Positions 1 to 8,901 of a stretch of 64,000 nt of DNA are shown piece by piece (within the stretch, counting starts at the first letter, position 1; each line of letters starts with the position of its first letter). Below the pieces are notes generated by a model. It saw nothing but the letters and a program-made list of their open reading frames with translations, had not been told where the DNA came from and searched no databases. The position numbers and the translations under genes were made by a program. Source of the DNA: Deinococcus peraridilitoris DSM 19664 (GTDB taxonomy: Bacteria; Deinococcota; Deinococci; Deinococcales; Deinococcaceae); contig NC_019793.1 in the NCBI RefSeq assembly GCF_000317835.1, positions 865,001-929,000 on the forward strand, written 5' to 3'.

Positions 1-1
1 G

Positions 2-1939
2 GGTGCGAATCCTCAGGTCGTGCTGTCCACGGCCACCATCGGCAATCCGGCCGAGTTCGCTCAGGAATTATGCGGCGTGACCCCGCGCGAGGTGAGCGAG
101 TCGGGAGCTGCCCGTCACGGCAAGCGCTTTTATCTGGCCGACCACGCCGGACAGCCGCGCCGGTTCTGGGACGCGGTGATGTCGGCGAGTGTGCATCACC
201 AGCTCAAGACCCTGGCGTTCTTTCGGGGCCGCTCGCGCGCCGCCCGACTGTACGGCACCTACCGGGCCCACCCGCTCTACGCTCCCGCCGCGCACCTCTA
301 CATGGCGGGAACAAGCGACCGCGAAGGGCGGCTGAGTGAATTTCGCAAGGCGCGCCACGGCGTGATGTTCGCCACCAACGCGCTCGAGGCGGGGGTCGAC
401 ATCGGTGATCTTGAAGTGGTGATCCTCGACGGCTATCCAGGCTCGCGCATGGCCTTCCGGCAGATGGCCGGACGCGCCGGACGTATTGCGCCAGGCCTGG
501 TGCTCTATATGCCCGCCCTCGACGAGCGCGGTCTTCCCCATCCGGTCGACGCGTTTTACAGCAATGCCGGCAACTTCCGTGACCTGCTGACCGGACCGAT
601 CGAGAAGGCCGTCATCGAGCACGACAATCCTTATCTGGCGCCCAAACACGCCGCGCGGGCGCTGGAGGAACAGGCCAGTGCCGGTTTGCGCGCATCCTCG
701 CTGCGCAGCCGCTACTGGAACTTGCGAGGCGAGGGCTCCTCTCCTTTTGCCGTGGTGGAACTGAGGGATTGGGAAGTGCGCGGGGTAGCGTCTCTGGCAG
801 GCGCGCTGGAGCAGCCAAGCCAGCATTACGCCCTGACAGAAAAGCACCTGGGCGCCATTTTTACACTGGAAGGCCAGGGCTACCGGGTGGTTCGCTGGGA
901 GAATCACGCGACTGGCACGGCCATTCTGGTCGAGCGTCACGACGCTCCGCACCTGTTCACCCGCGGACTCTTTACGATCGAGGTGCGGCCTCAGGACAGC
1001 GGACCGTGGATGCGGCGCGGCCCGCTCGCCTACCGCCAGGGAGGAGTGAGCGTCACGCGGCGCTACACCGGCTACGCGCTGATGCGCCAGGTCTTCGGCC
1101 GGGCGTGCGTCAAGTGCGACCGCGAGCCCGCCCTGACCGAGCGTACCTGCAAACAGTGCGGAGGGCGCATTCAGGACCGCATGCAGGACCAGAAGCTGGC
1201 CGAGCACGACTTCGACGAGATAGTCGAGTTGCCCCCTTTTCGCACGAGCGCACTGGAAGTCGGTGTGAACGCATCGCCCAGCGTGGCCCATACCCTCAAA
1301 CACCTGCTGCACAAGCTGATTCCCGAGCGGGTCTCGTGTGACGACAACGACCTGGCGGGCGCCTTCCGGACCGGCAAGGACAACTACTTCTTTCTGTACG
1401 ACGACTGGCTGGGTGGACTTGGCGTCTCGAGGCGTGCCTTCGAGCAGATGGACGCACTCTTGTCGCGCGCGCTGGACCTGTGCGCCCGGGAGTGCTGCGA
1501 GGACGGCTGCTATCAATGCACCGCCGCCCTGCGCTGCAGCGCACCCTTTCTTGCCAGCGGCGAGCGCCGTCCCACCGACAAGCAGGCCACGCGGACCTTT
1601 CTGGCGGAGTTGCTGGGCGTGCAGCCCGAGACGCCCCCTGCACGCCCGCCCGAACGTGCCCGGCGCGAAGACTGGCGTGCGCAGGCACGCGAGCTGCTGG
1701 AACTTCGCGGTCTCAGCCTGACCGAGGTCAGCGCGCAGCTGGGCGTGCCGTCGCGCGATCTGGCTGCCCTGCTTTCGGGCAGCGGCCCGCTCCGGATACG
1801 GCACGCCAAGTTTGGTGAGGGAGCCTTGCTGGGCGGCAGCGGCTCTGGCGAGCGCCGGGAGCTGCTGGTGTATTTCCCCGGCGTGGGGCAAAAGCGCCTG
1901 GTGCTGGCGCAGGCGCCCCTGGAGATCGTACAGGGGTAA
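2..1939 (+). CDS. DEAD/DEAH-box helicase, DUF1998 (MrfA/YprA-like), 5' truncated by window edge
   Basis: The open frame runs in from the window edge and a helicase motif III (SAT) lies within its first codons, so the gene starts outside. Counting from codon 20, helicase motifs V and VI are clear: FATNALEAGVDIG near residue 117 and QMAGRAGR near 148. Two cysteine clusters follow, CVKCD...CKQCG and CARECCEDGCYQC, as in the C-terminal zinc module of MrfA/YprA-type repair helicases. The last ~50 residues (HAKFGEGALLGG...VYFPGVGQKRL...APLEIV) match the Tudor-like tail known from UvrD/PcrA, which is unusual for this family. The family acts in DNA repair such as mitomycin-lesion processing; this function is inferred by homology. 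Confidence 0.85.
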   Translation, partial: GANPQVVLSTATIGNPAEFAQELCGVTPREVSESGAARHGKRFYLADHAGQPRRFWDAVMSASVHHQLKTLAFFRGRSRAARLYGTYRAHPLYAPAAHLYMAGTSDREGRLSEFRKARHGVMFATNALEAGVDIGDLEVVILDGYPGSRMAFRQMAGRAGRIAPGLVLYMPALDERGLPHPVDAFYSNAGNFRDLLTGPIEKAVIEHDNPYLAPKHAARALEEQASAGLRASSLRSRYWNLRGEGSSPFAVVELRDWEVRGVASLAGALEQPSQHYALTEKHLGAIFTLEGQGYRVVRWENHATGTAILVERHDAPHLFTRGLFTIEVRPQDSGPWMRRGPLAYRQGGVSVTRRYTGYALMRQVFGRACVKCDREPALTERTCKQCGGRIQDRMQDQKLAEHDFDEIVELPPFRTSALEVGVNASPSVAHTLKHLLHKLIPERVSCDDNDLAGAFRTGKDNYFFLYDDWLGGLGVSRRAFEQMDALLSRALDLCARECCEDGCYQCTAALRCSAPFLASGERRPTDKQATRTFLAELLGVQPETPPARPPERARREDWRAQARELLELRGLSLTEVSAQLGVPSRDLAALLSGSGPLRIRHAKFGEGALLGGSGSGERRELLVYFPGVGQKRLVLAQAPLEIVQG

Positions 1940-1994
1940 GGAAGACAGCCGGTCCAACTACCGCTGCCCGCTTGGCGCCGCGCTGACCTGCGCG

Positions 1995-2486
1995 TCAGCG
2001 ACGGTGGGCCGAGCGCCAGGCGCCGACGAATTTCATAAAGGCGTCACGGGCCTCGCGCGTCGCGATGTCCTCGAGTCCGGTGCCGTAAGTCCCGTAGTAC
2101 GACGTCGACCAGATGCGCGGCGCCTTGACGGCAAAGCGTTTGCCATCGTGCTCGATGTTCACGTCACCGCGGAATTCCAGCAGGTACTCCAGCGAGTACA
2201 CGAAACCGTGGCTGTCCTCATAGGCCGCAATGATCAGGTGCTGTTCGACCCGGCAGGTCTTGCGATCGCCCCACTGGACGTTGTTGGCAGCAACGAAGCG
2301 GTCGAGTGCGTGTTGCACCAGCTCGGTGAGGTCGTCGTCAGCTTCATCTTCGAGACTGACGTGCGCTTCGGGCGCGCAGACGTCCTGCGGGCTCAGGTCT
2401 CGCAGGTTGGCGTTGAGGTGATCGGCGTGGGCACCGGTGAGGCCGCTCAGGGCCAGCGCCGTCAGGAAAAGGAAAAGGCGGGACAT
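1995..2486 (-). CDS. Secreted protein of unknown function
   Basis: A 163-residue protein with a signal peptide (MSRLFLFLTALALSG, cleavage probably after AHA). The mature part is acidic near its N terminus (EDEADDD) and has no motif I recognise. The start chosen is the ATG at 2486. A longer in-frame start would overlap the aldehyde dehydrogenase and lacks a signal peptide. A TACACT box sits seven bases before this ATG, suggesting a leaderless mRNA. The gene is convergent with the helicase and divergent from the aldehyde dehydrogenase. Confidence 0.7.
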   Translation of the reverse strand: MSRLFLFLTALALSGLTGAHADHLNANLRDLSPQDVCAPEAHVSLEDEADDDLTELVQHALDRFVAANNVQWGDRKTCRVEQHLIIAAYEDSHGFVYSLEYLLEFRGDVNIEHDGKRFAVKAPRIWSTSYYGTYGTGLEDIATREARDAFMKFVGAWRSAHRR

Positions 2487-2507
2487 CCCCGTCAGTGTAA
2501 GACGGGG
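2487..2507 (-). promoter_or_regulatory. Promoter of secreted protein with inverted repeat around the -10 box
   Basis: On the minus strand CCCCGTC, TTACACT, GACGGGG forms a perfect 7-bp inverted repeat whose spacer contains the -10 candidate TACACT, seven bases before the ATG. I see no clear -35. The repeat could be an operator or a hairpin at the extreme 5' end of the mRNA. Confidence 0.45.
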
Positions 2508-2569
2508 CGTCCTGATCTCCGGGCGAACTTGCCCAAGCCCGGACAGCCAGTTCAGGCACCAGAGCAAAA

Positions 2570-2595
2570 CAAACGTTTGATGTAAACTACACCTC
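2570..2595 (+). promoter_or_regulatory. Promoter/operator of aldehyde dehydrogenase
   Basis: TAAACT at 2583-2588 lies seven bases before the ATG, which fits leaderless transcription. No Shine-Dalgarno is present. A perfect palindrome CAAACGTTTG (2570-2579) sits directly upstream and would suit a TetR-type repressor. The -35 is not obvious. Confidence 0.5.
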
Positions 2596-4044
2596 ATGGA
2601 CAATGTGACGGCCTTTCTGGAGCGCGAACACGGCGTATTTATCGGGGGCGACTGGATCGCGGGGAGCGAAAAGTTCGAGACCCGCAATCCCGCGACCGGT
2701 GAAGTCCTCACCGAGGTCGTGCAGGCAGACGAGGGCCTGGTCGATCAGGCAGTCGAGGCCGCGCGCAGTGGACAGAAAGTCTGGTCGGGCATGACGCCCG
2801 CCGCGCGGGCCCGGGTGCTGAACACGCTCGCCGACCTGATCGTGAAGCACCGCGAGGAACTGGGCCTGCTCGAAACGCTCGACAACGGCAAGCCGCTGCG
2901 CGAGAGCACCAAGGGTGATGTGCCCCTGGCCGCCGAGCATTACCGCTACTACGCGGGCTGGGCCACCAAGTTCGGAGGGCAGACCAACCCGGTCAGCATT
3001 CCTGGCATGCTCAACTACACCCTGCGCGAACCCGTCGGGGTCGTAGCGGCCATCGTGCCCTGGAATTTCCCGCTCCTGATAGCCACCTGGAAGCTCGCCC
3101 CCGCACTTGCGATGGGCAACAGCGTGATTCTCAAGCCCGCCGAGCAGACGCCCCTCACGGCCCTGCGTCTCGCGGAACTCGCCCGCGAGGCCGGGCTGCC
3201 CGAAGGCGTTCTGAACGTCGTCACCGGCGACGGACGCACCGGGCGCGTCCTGGTGGCGCACCGCGGCATCGACAAGGTCAGCTTCACCGGCTCGACCGAG
3301 GTTGGCAAGAAGATCGTGGCAGGCAGCGTCACCAACCTCAAGCGCGTCTCGCTGGAGCTGGGCGGCAAGAGCGCCAACATCGTCTTTGCCGACGCCAACC
3401 TCAAGCGCGCCCTGCGCGGCGTCACCATGGGCGTGTTCTACAACCAGGGACAGATCTGCATCGCGGGCAGCCGGGTGCTGGTCGAGCGCAGCGTGTACGA
3501 GCAGTTCGGCGAACTGCTCGCGGCCGAGGTCAGCAAAATCAAGCTGGGCGACGGACGCGACGCAGAAACCATGATGGGCCCCCTGGTCAGCGACGAGCAG
3601 CGCAGCCGGGTGGCTGGCCTGGTGCAGCAGGGCCGTGAGGCGGGCGCGCAGGTGCTGGCGGGCGGTGAGGTGATGGACGGCCCCGGCTACTTCTTCCAGC
3701 CCGGCATCCTGTCCACCGAGGACGCCAGCAACGTGGTTGTGCGCGAGGAAATCTTCGGACCCGTGGCAGTGCTGATGCCCTTTGACAGCGAGGAGCAGGC
3801 CATCGAGATGGCCAACGACTCCGAGTACGGCCTCGCGGGCGGCGTGTGGACCGAAAACCTGGGGCGGGCACACCGCGTCGCGTCAGGGGTGCGCACAGGG
3901 ACAGTGTGGGTCAACACCTACAACGCCTTTGACGCCGCGTCTCCTTTTGGCGGTTACAAGCAGAGCGGCTGGGGCCGCGAGATGGGCGAGCAGGCCCTGG
4001 ACCTTTACACTGAAACCAAGAGCGTCTGGATCAACACGAAGTAG
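2596..4044 (+). CDS. NAD(P)-dependent aldehyde dehydrogenase
   Basis: A full-length 482-residue ALDH-superfamily enzyme that oxidises an aldehyde to its acid. Visible motifs are PWNFPL (155-160), the Rossmann element FTGSTEVG (230-237), the general base in ELGGK (Glu254) and the catalytic cysteine in GQICIAGSR (Cys288). The sequence is closest to betaine-aldehyde/phenylacetaldehyde-type ALDHs, but the substrate cannot be fixed from sequence. The start follows a leaderless promoter. An E1 dehydrogenase pair lies 190 bp downstream on the same strand, which could suggest a link to 2-oxoacid or aromatic amino-acid breakdown. Confidence 0.93.
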   Translation: MDNVTAFLEREHGVFIGGDWIAGSEKFETRNPATGEVLTEVVQADEGLVDQAVEAARSGQKVWSGMTPAARARVLNTLADLIVKHREELGLLETLDNGKPLRESTKGDVPLAAEHYRYYAGWATKFGGQTNPVSIPGMLNYTLREPVGVVAAIVPWNFPLLIATWKLAPALAMGNSVILKPAEQTPLTALRLAELAREAGLPEGVLNVVTGDGRTGRVLVAHRGIDKVSFTGSTEVGKKIVAGSVTNLKRVSLELGGKSANIVFADANLKRALRGVTMGVFYNQGQICIAGSRVLVERSVYEQFGELLAAEVSKIKLGDGRDAETMMGPLVSDEQRSRVAGLVQQGREAGAQVLAGGEVMDGPGYFFQPGILSTEDASNVVVREEIFGPVAVLMPFDSEEQAIEMANDSEYGLAGGVWTENLGRAHRVASGVRTGTVWVNTYNAFDAASPFGGYKQSGWGREMGEQALDLYTETKSVWINTK

Positions 4045-4231
4045 GCGTTCAGCTTCAGTCGCAACACACGAGGAACAGCACAGGAGCACACGCAGCATGC
4101 AGCCAGGAAACAAGGGAGACCGGAGCAAGCGGTTGCTGAACCAGCGGCGCGCACCTTAGCAAGGGCGCTGTCGCCACTTGCCGACCGCCAACCCAGGCAG
4201 CGAGGTGCTGCCCGCTCTTCAAGGAGTTTCC

Positions 4232-5277
<1,046 letters not shown>

Positions 5278-5281
<4 letters not shown>

Positions 5282-5415
5282 CAACATTCCAGGCGCGTAG
5301 CGCCAGCGTTGAGCGGTTATGGACCGCGGCGGGCAAGGTTCCGAACCGCTGTGGAGCCTGCTCTGCCCAAGACGCCGTCCACGGTCCGTTCAGCGTAAGA
5401 AAGGGTGACCGATGA
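5278..5415 (+). other. Possible coupling micro-ORF between E1 alpha and beta
   Basis: A 45-codon frame overlaps the E1-alpha stop (ATGA at 5278-5281) and ends inside the E1-beta start (ATGA at 5412-5415), filling the 130-bp gap exactly. The third codon positions are not strongly GC-biased, unlike neighbouring genes, so it may be a chance frame that merely couples translation. No domain is recognised; the peptide has a CGAC motif near its middle. Confidence 0.3.
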
Positions 5416-6425
5416 CCCTCACCGAAAACAGACCCGTGACCTCGACCCGGACCATGACCATGGTGGCCGCCGTCAACGACGCCCTGAGCATCGCCCTGGA
5501 GCGGGACGCCAAGGTGTGTGTGTTCGGCGAGGACGTCGGCGTGATGGGCGGCGTTTTTCGTGCGACTGACGGCCTGCAGGCCAGATTCGGGAAAACGCGG
5601 GTGTTCGACACCCCGCTGGCCGAGGCGGGCATCGTGGGCATGGGCATCGGCATGGGCCTGGCGGGCATGCGCCCAGTGGCCGAGATGCAGTTCGCGGGTT
5701 TTCTCTACCCGGCGCTCGACCAGATCATGTCGCACCTGGGACGCTACCGTCATCGCACGCGGGGTCGCTTCAGTCTGCCGATGGTCGTGCGTGCCCCGTA
5801 CGGCGGAGGGGTGCACACGCCCGAGCAGCACGCCGACTCACCCGAAGCGGTCCTCGCGCACGTTCCCGGCGTCAAGGTGGTCATTCCCTCGACGCCGAAA
5901 GACGCCAAGGGGTTGCTGCTTGCCGCGATCGAAGATCCTGATCCGGTGTTCTTCTTCGAGGCCATCAAACTCTACCGCTCGGTCAAAGAAGAAGTGCCGG
6001 AAGGGCATTACACTGTTCCACTCGGTCAGGCTCGCCTGGCCCGCGAGGGCGACGACGTGACGGTGATCTGCTACGGCGGCATGGTGGAGGTCTGCACCAA
6101 GGCAGCCGACGCTGCGCGCGCACACGGCATTGGCGTGGAGGTCGTGGACCTGCGCACGCTCGTTCCGCTCGACCGGGAAACGGTGCTCGCCAGCGTGCGG
6201 AAAACCGGCCGGGCCGTGATCGTGACGGAAGCGCCGCGCACCGGGGGGTTTCACAGTGAAATCGCGGCGCTGCTGGCCGAGGAAGCGCTTGACAGCCTGC
6301 TCGCGCCCGTCGTGCGCGTCACGGGATTCGACGCGCCTTACCCACCCTTCACGAGCGTCGAAGACACATACCGGCCCAACCCGACGCGGGTGGCGAGGGC
6401 CATCAAACAGGTTCTGGCGTACTGA
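5412..6425 (+). CDS. 2-oxoacid dehydrogenase E1 component, beta subunit
   Basis: A 337-residue transketolase-like E1-beta with the usual pyrimidine-binding and C-terminal domains. Recognisable stretches are [15 protein letters not shown] near residue 38, [10 protein letters not shown] near 95 and [13 protein letters not shown] near 130. It forms the heterotetrameric E1 with the preceding gene product. A GGGTGA ribosome-binding site precedes the ATG. The operon appears to end with a hairpin at 6451-6486. Confidence 0.9.
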   Translation: MTLTENRPVTSTRTMTMVAAVNDALSIALERDAKVCVFGEDVGVMGGVFRATDGLQARFGKTRVFDTPLAEAGIVGMGIGMGLAGMRPVAEMQFAGFLYPALDQIMSHLGRYRHRTRGRFSLPMVVRAPYGGGVHTPEQHADSPEAVLAHVPGVKVVIPSTPKDAKGLLLAAIEDPDPVFFFEAIKLYRSVKEEVPEGHYTVPLGQARLAREGDDVTVICYGGMVEVCTKAADAARAHGIGVEVVDLRTLVPLDRETVLASVRKTGRAVIVTEAPRTGGFHSEIAALLAEEALDSLLAPVVRVTGFDAPYPPFTSVEDTYRPNPTRVARAIKQVLAY

Positions 6426-6450
6426 CACGCCCAGTCCGGCCTGATTGCGC

Positions 6451-6486
6451 CTGGTGTTGGTGCCTGGGGAGTGGCATCAACACCAG
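6451..6486. terminator. Hairpin between convergent genes
   Basis: CTGGTGTTG (6451-6459) pairs with CAACACCAG (6478-6486), and the stem extends inward with one G-U pair. There is no U-run, so it is a weak or factor-assisted bidirectional terminator for E1-beta and the diguanylate cyclase gene. Confidence 0.4.
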
Positions 6487-6505
6487 TCCCTGCCCTGAAG
6501 CCAAG

Positions 6506-8728
6506 CTATTTCTCGGTGGTGGTCATGATCTGCCGACGTCCGGACTGCTTCGCCTGGTAGAGCAGGGCGTCAGCCTGCGCCAGTACGTCTTGCGCCGTGT
6601 TCTCACCGTCGGGGGTCAATGTCGCCACACCAACACTGATCGTCACGAAGGCACTCACGTCGGAACGGGCGTGCGCAATGGCACACAACGCCAGTTCGTC
6701 GTTCACGCGTTCAGCGACGCGGCGGGCTCCGGGCGCGTCCGTTCCGGGCAGCAGCACCACGAACTCCTCACCACCGTAACGGGCGGCAAAGTCACTGCGG
6801 TCGCGCACCGACCGGGAAAGCGCCGCCGCGACTTCTCGCAGGCATTGGTCTCCCTGCAGGTGACCGTAGTGGTCGTTGTACCGCTTGAAATAGTCCACAT
6901 CGCACAGCAGAACGCTGACAGGACGCTGCAGAATTCGGCATTCCTCCCAGATGTGCTGCAGGTATTGATCGAAAGCCGCCCGGTTGTACAACTGCGTGAG
7001 ACCGTCCAGCACGGCCGTCCGCTGAAGTTCTTCGTGCGCCTCACGCAAAGCGTGCTCGGCTTTGGTGCGTTCCAAAATCTGATCCTCGAGCTGCCGGGTG
7101 CGGGCGCGTACCTGCTGTTCCAGGTGATCGGAATGTTCACGCAACGCCCGAACCTGCTCCAGCTGCCAGATGGCCCGGCTGACGGTATGTCTCGGTGTTT
7201 CCTCGTCAAAGTAGGCTTTGCTGGGCTGGTCGTACAGCAGGTAGCCGTAATGCACTTCCTTCACGAACAGTGGCGACATCAGCAGGTGCCCACGACCGAG
7301 TTCACCGATCATGCTGTCCGGCAGCAGCCGCGATGTGGGAAACAGCTGTTCATCCACAGGCACTTGCGTCTGCTCGGCCAGCACGACGCGGGCCCGGGGA
7401 GCAATGTCCGGTCCGTAGGAATCGTAGAGGACCAGAATGCAGCGGCCGACGTTCAGGTGCGACAGGTACCGACCCACTTCTTCGCGAAAACGCCGCTCGT
7501 CTGACGCCAGATACATCTGCGCCGTCATCGCCGTGTGCGCCAGTTCGCAGATCCTTCGGCGGACGTACGAGGTCTGCAGGGCGTCGTACAGCAACTCGTA
7601 CGCCGACACGGTCAGCGCCTGAAGCGCACCGTGAGAGTCCGCGGGAAGCGCGCGCTGCACCGTTGCAGAGATCCGCTGTAAAGCACTGCGCCAGCGCCGG
7701 AAATCTTCGTCCTCCGACAGGGTACGCAGCAGCCCTTCACGCCAGTTCAGCAAAAACCCGGTGCGCTGCTCTGGACTGAGCACGACTTTTTGAAAAGCCT
7801 GGGCGAGCTGTTCTTCTTCAGCGGAAAGCGGCACCTGGCTCTGGGCTACCGATGTTGCGTCTTGGGGCATGCCGCAGGACTCACGCACGATCAGCTGGGG
7901 ATCAATCAGTACGTCGTGCGGATTCGCACCCCGCTCGAGATCCAGCAACAGCTGCGCGGCCATGGCGCCCTGCTCGTGTAATGGCTGGCGAACCGTCGTG
8001 AGGGGCGGCAGCGCATGCCGAAACGGGTCGCTGTCGTCGAAACCCACCACGGCGACATCCTCGGGAACGCGCAAACCCGCGTCACGCAAACCCTGCACAA
8101 TTCCGTCGGTCATCTCGTCATTGACGGACACGACCACGTCAAAGTCCCGGCGGTGACGGGCGAGCCGCAAAATTTCCTGATGTGCGTGTGCCGAAACGAA
8201 CCGTCCGGTCAGCAGCAGTTCCGGATCGGCGGTCAGGCCCTGCGCGTGCAGGGCATCACGAAACACCTGCTCGCGCTGGTCGGAGTCCGCATTGCCGGGA
8301 ATGCCGCGCACGAGAGCGAAGCGCCTGAAGCGGCGGGAATGCAGCAGATGATCCATCATCTGCTGCATTCCCGCCTTGCCGTTCACGAGCACGCTGGGAA
8401 TCCCGGGCAGCGAACGGCCCACACTGACAATGGGCAGGGGCACGAAACGTTTCAGAAAAGACAAGAATACTTCGTCCGAAACGCGGTATCCGAAGTTCGA
8501 GGACAGCACGATGACCCCACGGTGCAACTCGGGTGAAATCAGTGCGTACAGATCGTTGGCTTTGCGAAATTCCGGTAGCGCCGTGTCGAGTTCCCGTCCC
8601 GAGTAGACCATCGACGGCAAGCCAGCCTCGTCCAGTGCCTTGCGGATACCACTCAGGAGGGTGAGTTGATACGTGTACAGATAGTCGATGATGATGGCAA
8701 CGCTTTTTTGAGGCTGGTCAGGGGTCAT
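6506..8728 (-). CDS. LacI-type ligand-binding domain fused to a GGDEF diguanylate cyclase
   Basis: About 740 residues. Residues ~10-290 match the periplasmic-binding-protein-like effector domain of LacI/GalR regulators (VVGFDDSDPFRHALPPLTTVRQP near 235), but no helix-turn-helix precedes it. A helical middle region and a coiled coil (LEQQVRARTRQLEDQILERT) lead to a C-terminal GGDEF domain with an intact RYGGEEF active site (~655). The inhibitory RxxD site is out of register (DRSD). The expected role is c-di-GMP synthesis in response to a cytoplasmic sugar-like ligand, since there is no signal peptide or membrane segment. The ATG at 8728 has GGAG just upstream; a GTG at 8737 is the alternative. 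Confidence 0.87.
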   Translation of the reverse strand: MTPDQPQKSVAIIIDYLYTYQLTLLSGIRKALDEAGLPSMVYSGRELDTALPEFRKANDLYALISPELHRGVIVLSSNFGYRVSDEVFLSFLKRFVPLPIVSVGRSLPGIPSVLVNGKAGMQQMMDHLLHSRRFRRFALVRGIPGNADSDQREQVFRDALHAQGLTADPELLLTGRFVSAHAHQEILRLARHRRDFDVVVSVNDEMTDGIVQGLRDAGLRVPEDVAVVGFDDSDPFRHALPPLTTVRQPLHEQGAMAAQLLLDLERGANPHDVLIDPQLIVRESCGMPQDATSVAQSQVPLSAEEEQLAQAFQKVVLSPEQRTGFLLNWREGLLRTLSEDEDFRRWRSALQRISATVQRALPADSHGALQALTVSAYELLYDALQTSYVRRRICELAHTAMTAQMYLASDERRFREEVGRYLSHLNVGRCILVLYDSYGPDIAPRARVVLAEQTQVPVDEQLFPTSRLLPDSMIGELGRGHLLMSPLFVKEVHYGYLLYDQPSKAYFDEETPRHTVSRAIWQLEQVRALREHSDHLEQQVRARTRQLEDQILERTKAEHALREAHEELQRTAVLDGLTQLYNRAAFDQYLQHIWEECRILQRPVSVLLCDVDYFKRYNDHYGHLQGDQCLREVAAALSRSVRDRSDFAARYGGEEFVVLLPGTDAPGARRVAERVNDELALCAIAHARSDVSAFVTISVGVATLTPDGENTAQDVLAQADALLYQAKQSGRRQIMTTTEK

Positions 8729-8738
8729 GGGCTCCACA

Positions 8739-8749
8739 CGAGAATCTCG
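8739..8749. promoter_or_regulatory. Palindrome just upstream of the LacI-GGDEF start
   Basis: CGAGAATCTCG is an 11-bp perfect palindrome (one central base) immediately before the gene's start codons. It may be an operator or a hairpin near the ribosome-binding site. No further support. Confidence 0.25.
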
Positions 8750-8823
8750 ATTGCCGGACGGTACTGTGCCTGAACTGTACCGGGCTTCGGCTTACAGAAC
8801 TCTCACAGGCTCGTGAAACAGCA

Positions 8824-8856
8824 AACAAAAGGAAGGCGCCATGTCGGCACCTTCCT
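8824..8856 (-). terminator. Rho-independent terminator of prfC
   Basis: On the minus strand AGGAAGGTGCC pairs with GGCGCCTTCCT (8830-8840 and 8846-8856, one mismatch, five-base loop) and is followed by TTTTGTTT. It lies 46 bp after the prfC stop. Confidence 0.85.
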
Positions 8857-8901
8857 GAACTGTTCTGCCCGACTGTCGGCAGCAGTCCACACCCGCGGGG
8901 C

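Noticed and set aside
68..1957. 629-codon minus-strand frame opposite the helicase
   Set aside because: Shadow of a GC-rich gene: the plus strand has helicase motifs, and the minus translation has none.
2587..3873. 428-codon minus-strand frame opposite the aldehyde dehydrogenase
   Set aside because: The plus-strand product has all ALDH motifs; the antisense frame is a codon-bias artefact.
4097..4159. 20-codon ORF (M-Q-P-G-N-K-G-D...) upstream of E1-alpha as a leader peptide
   Set aside because: No terminator or competing hairpin follows and no close -10 box; likely chance.
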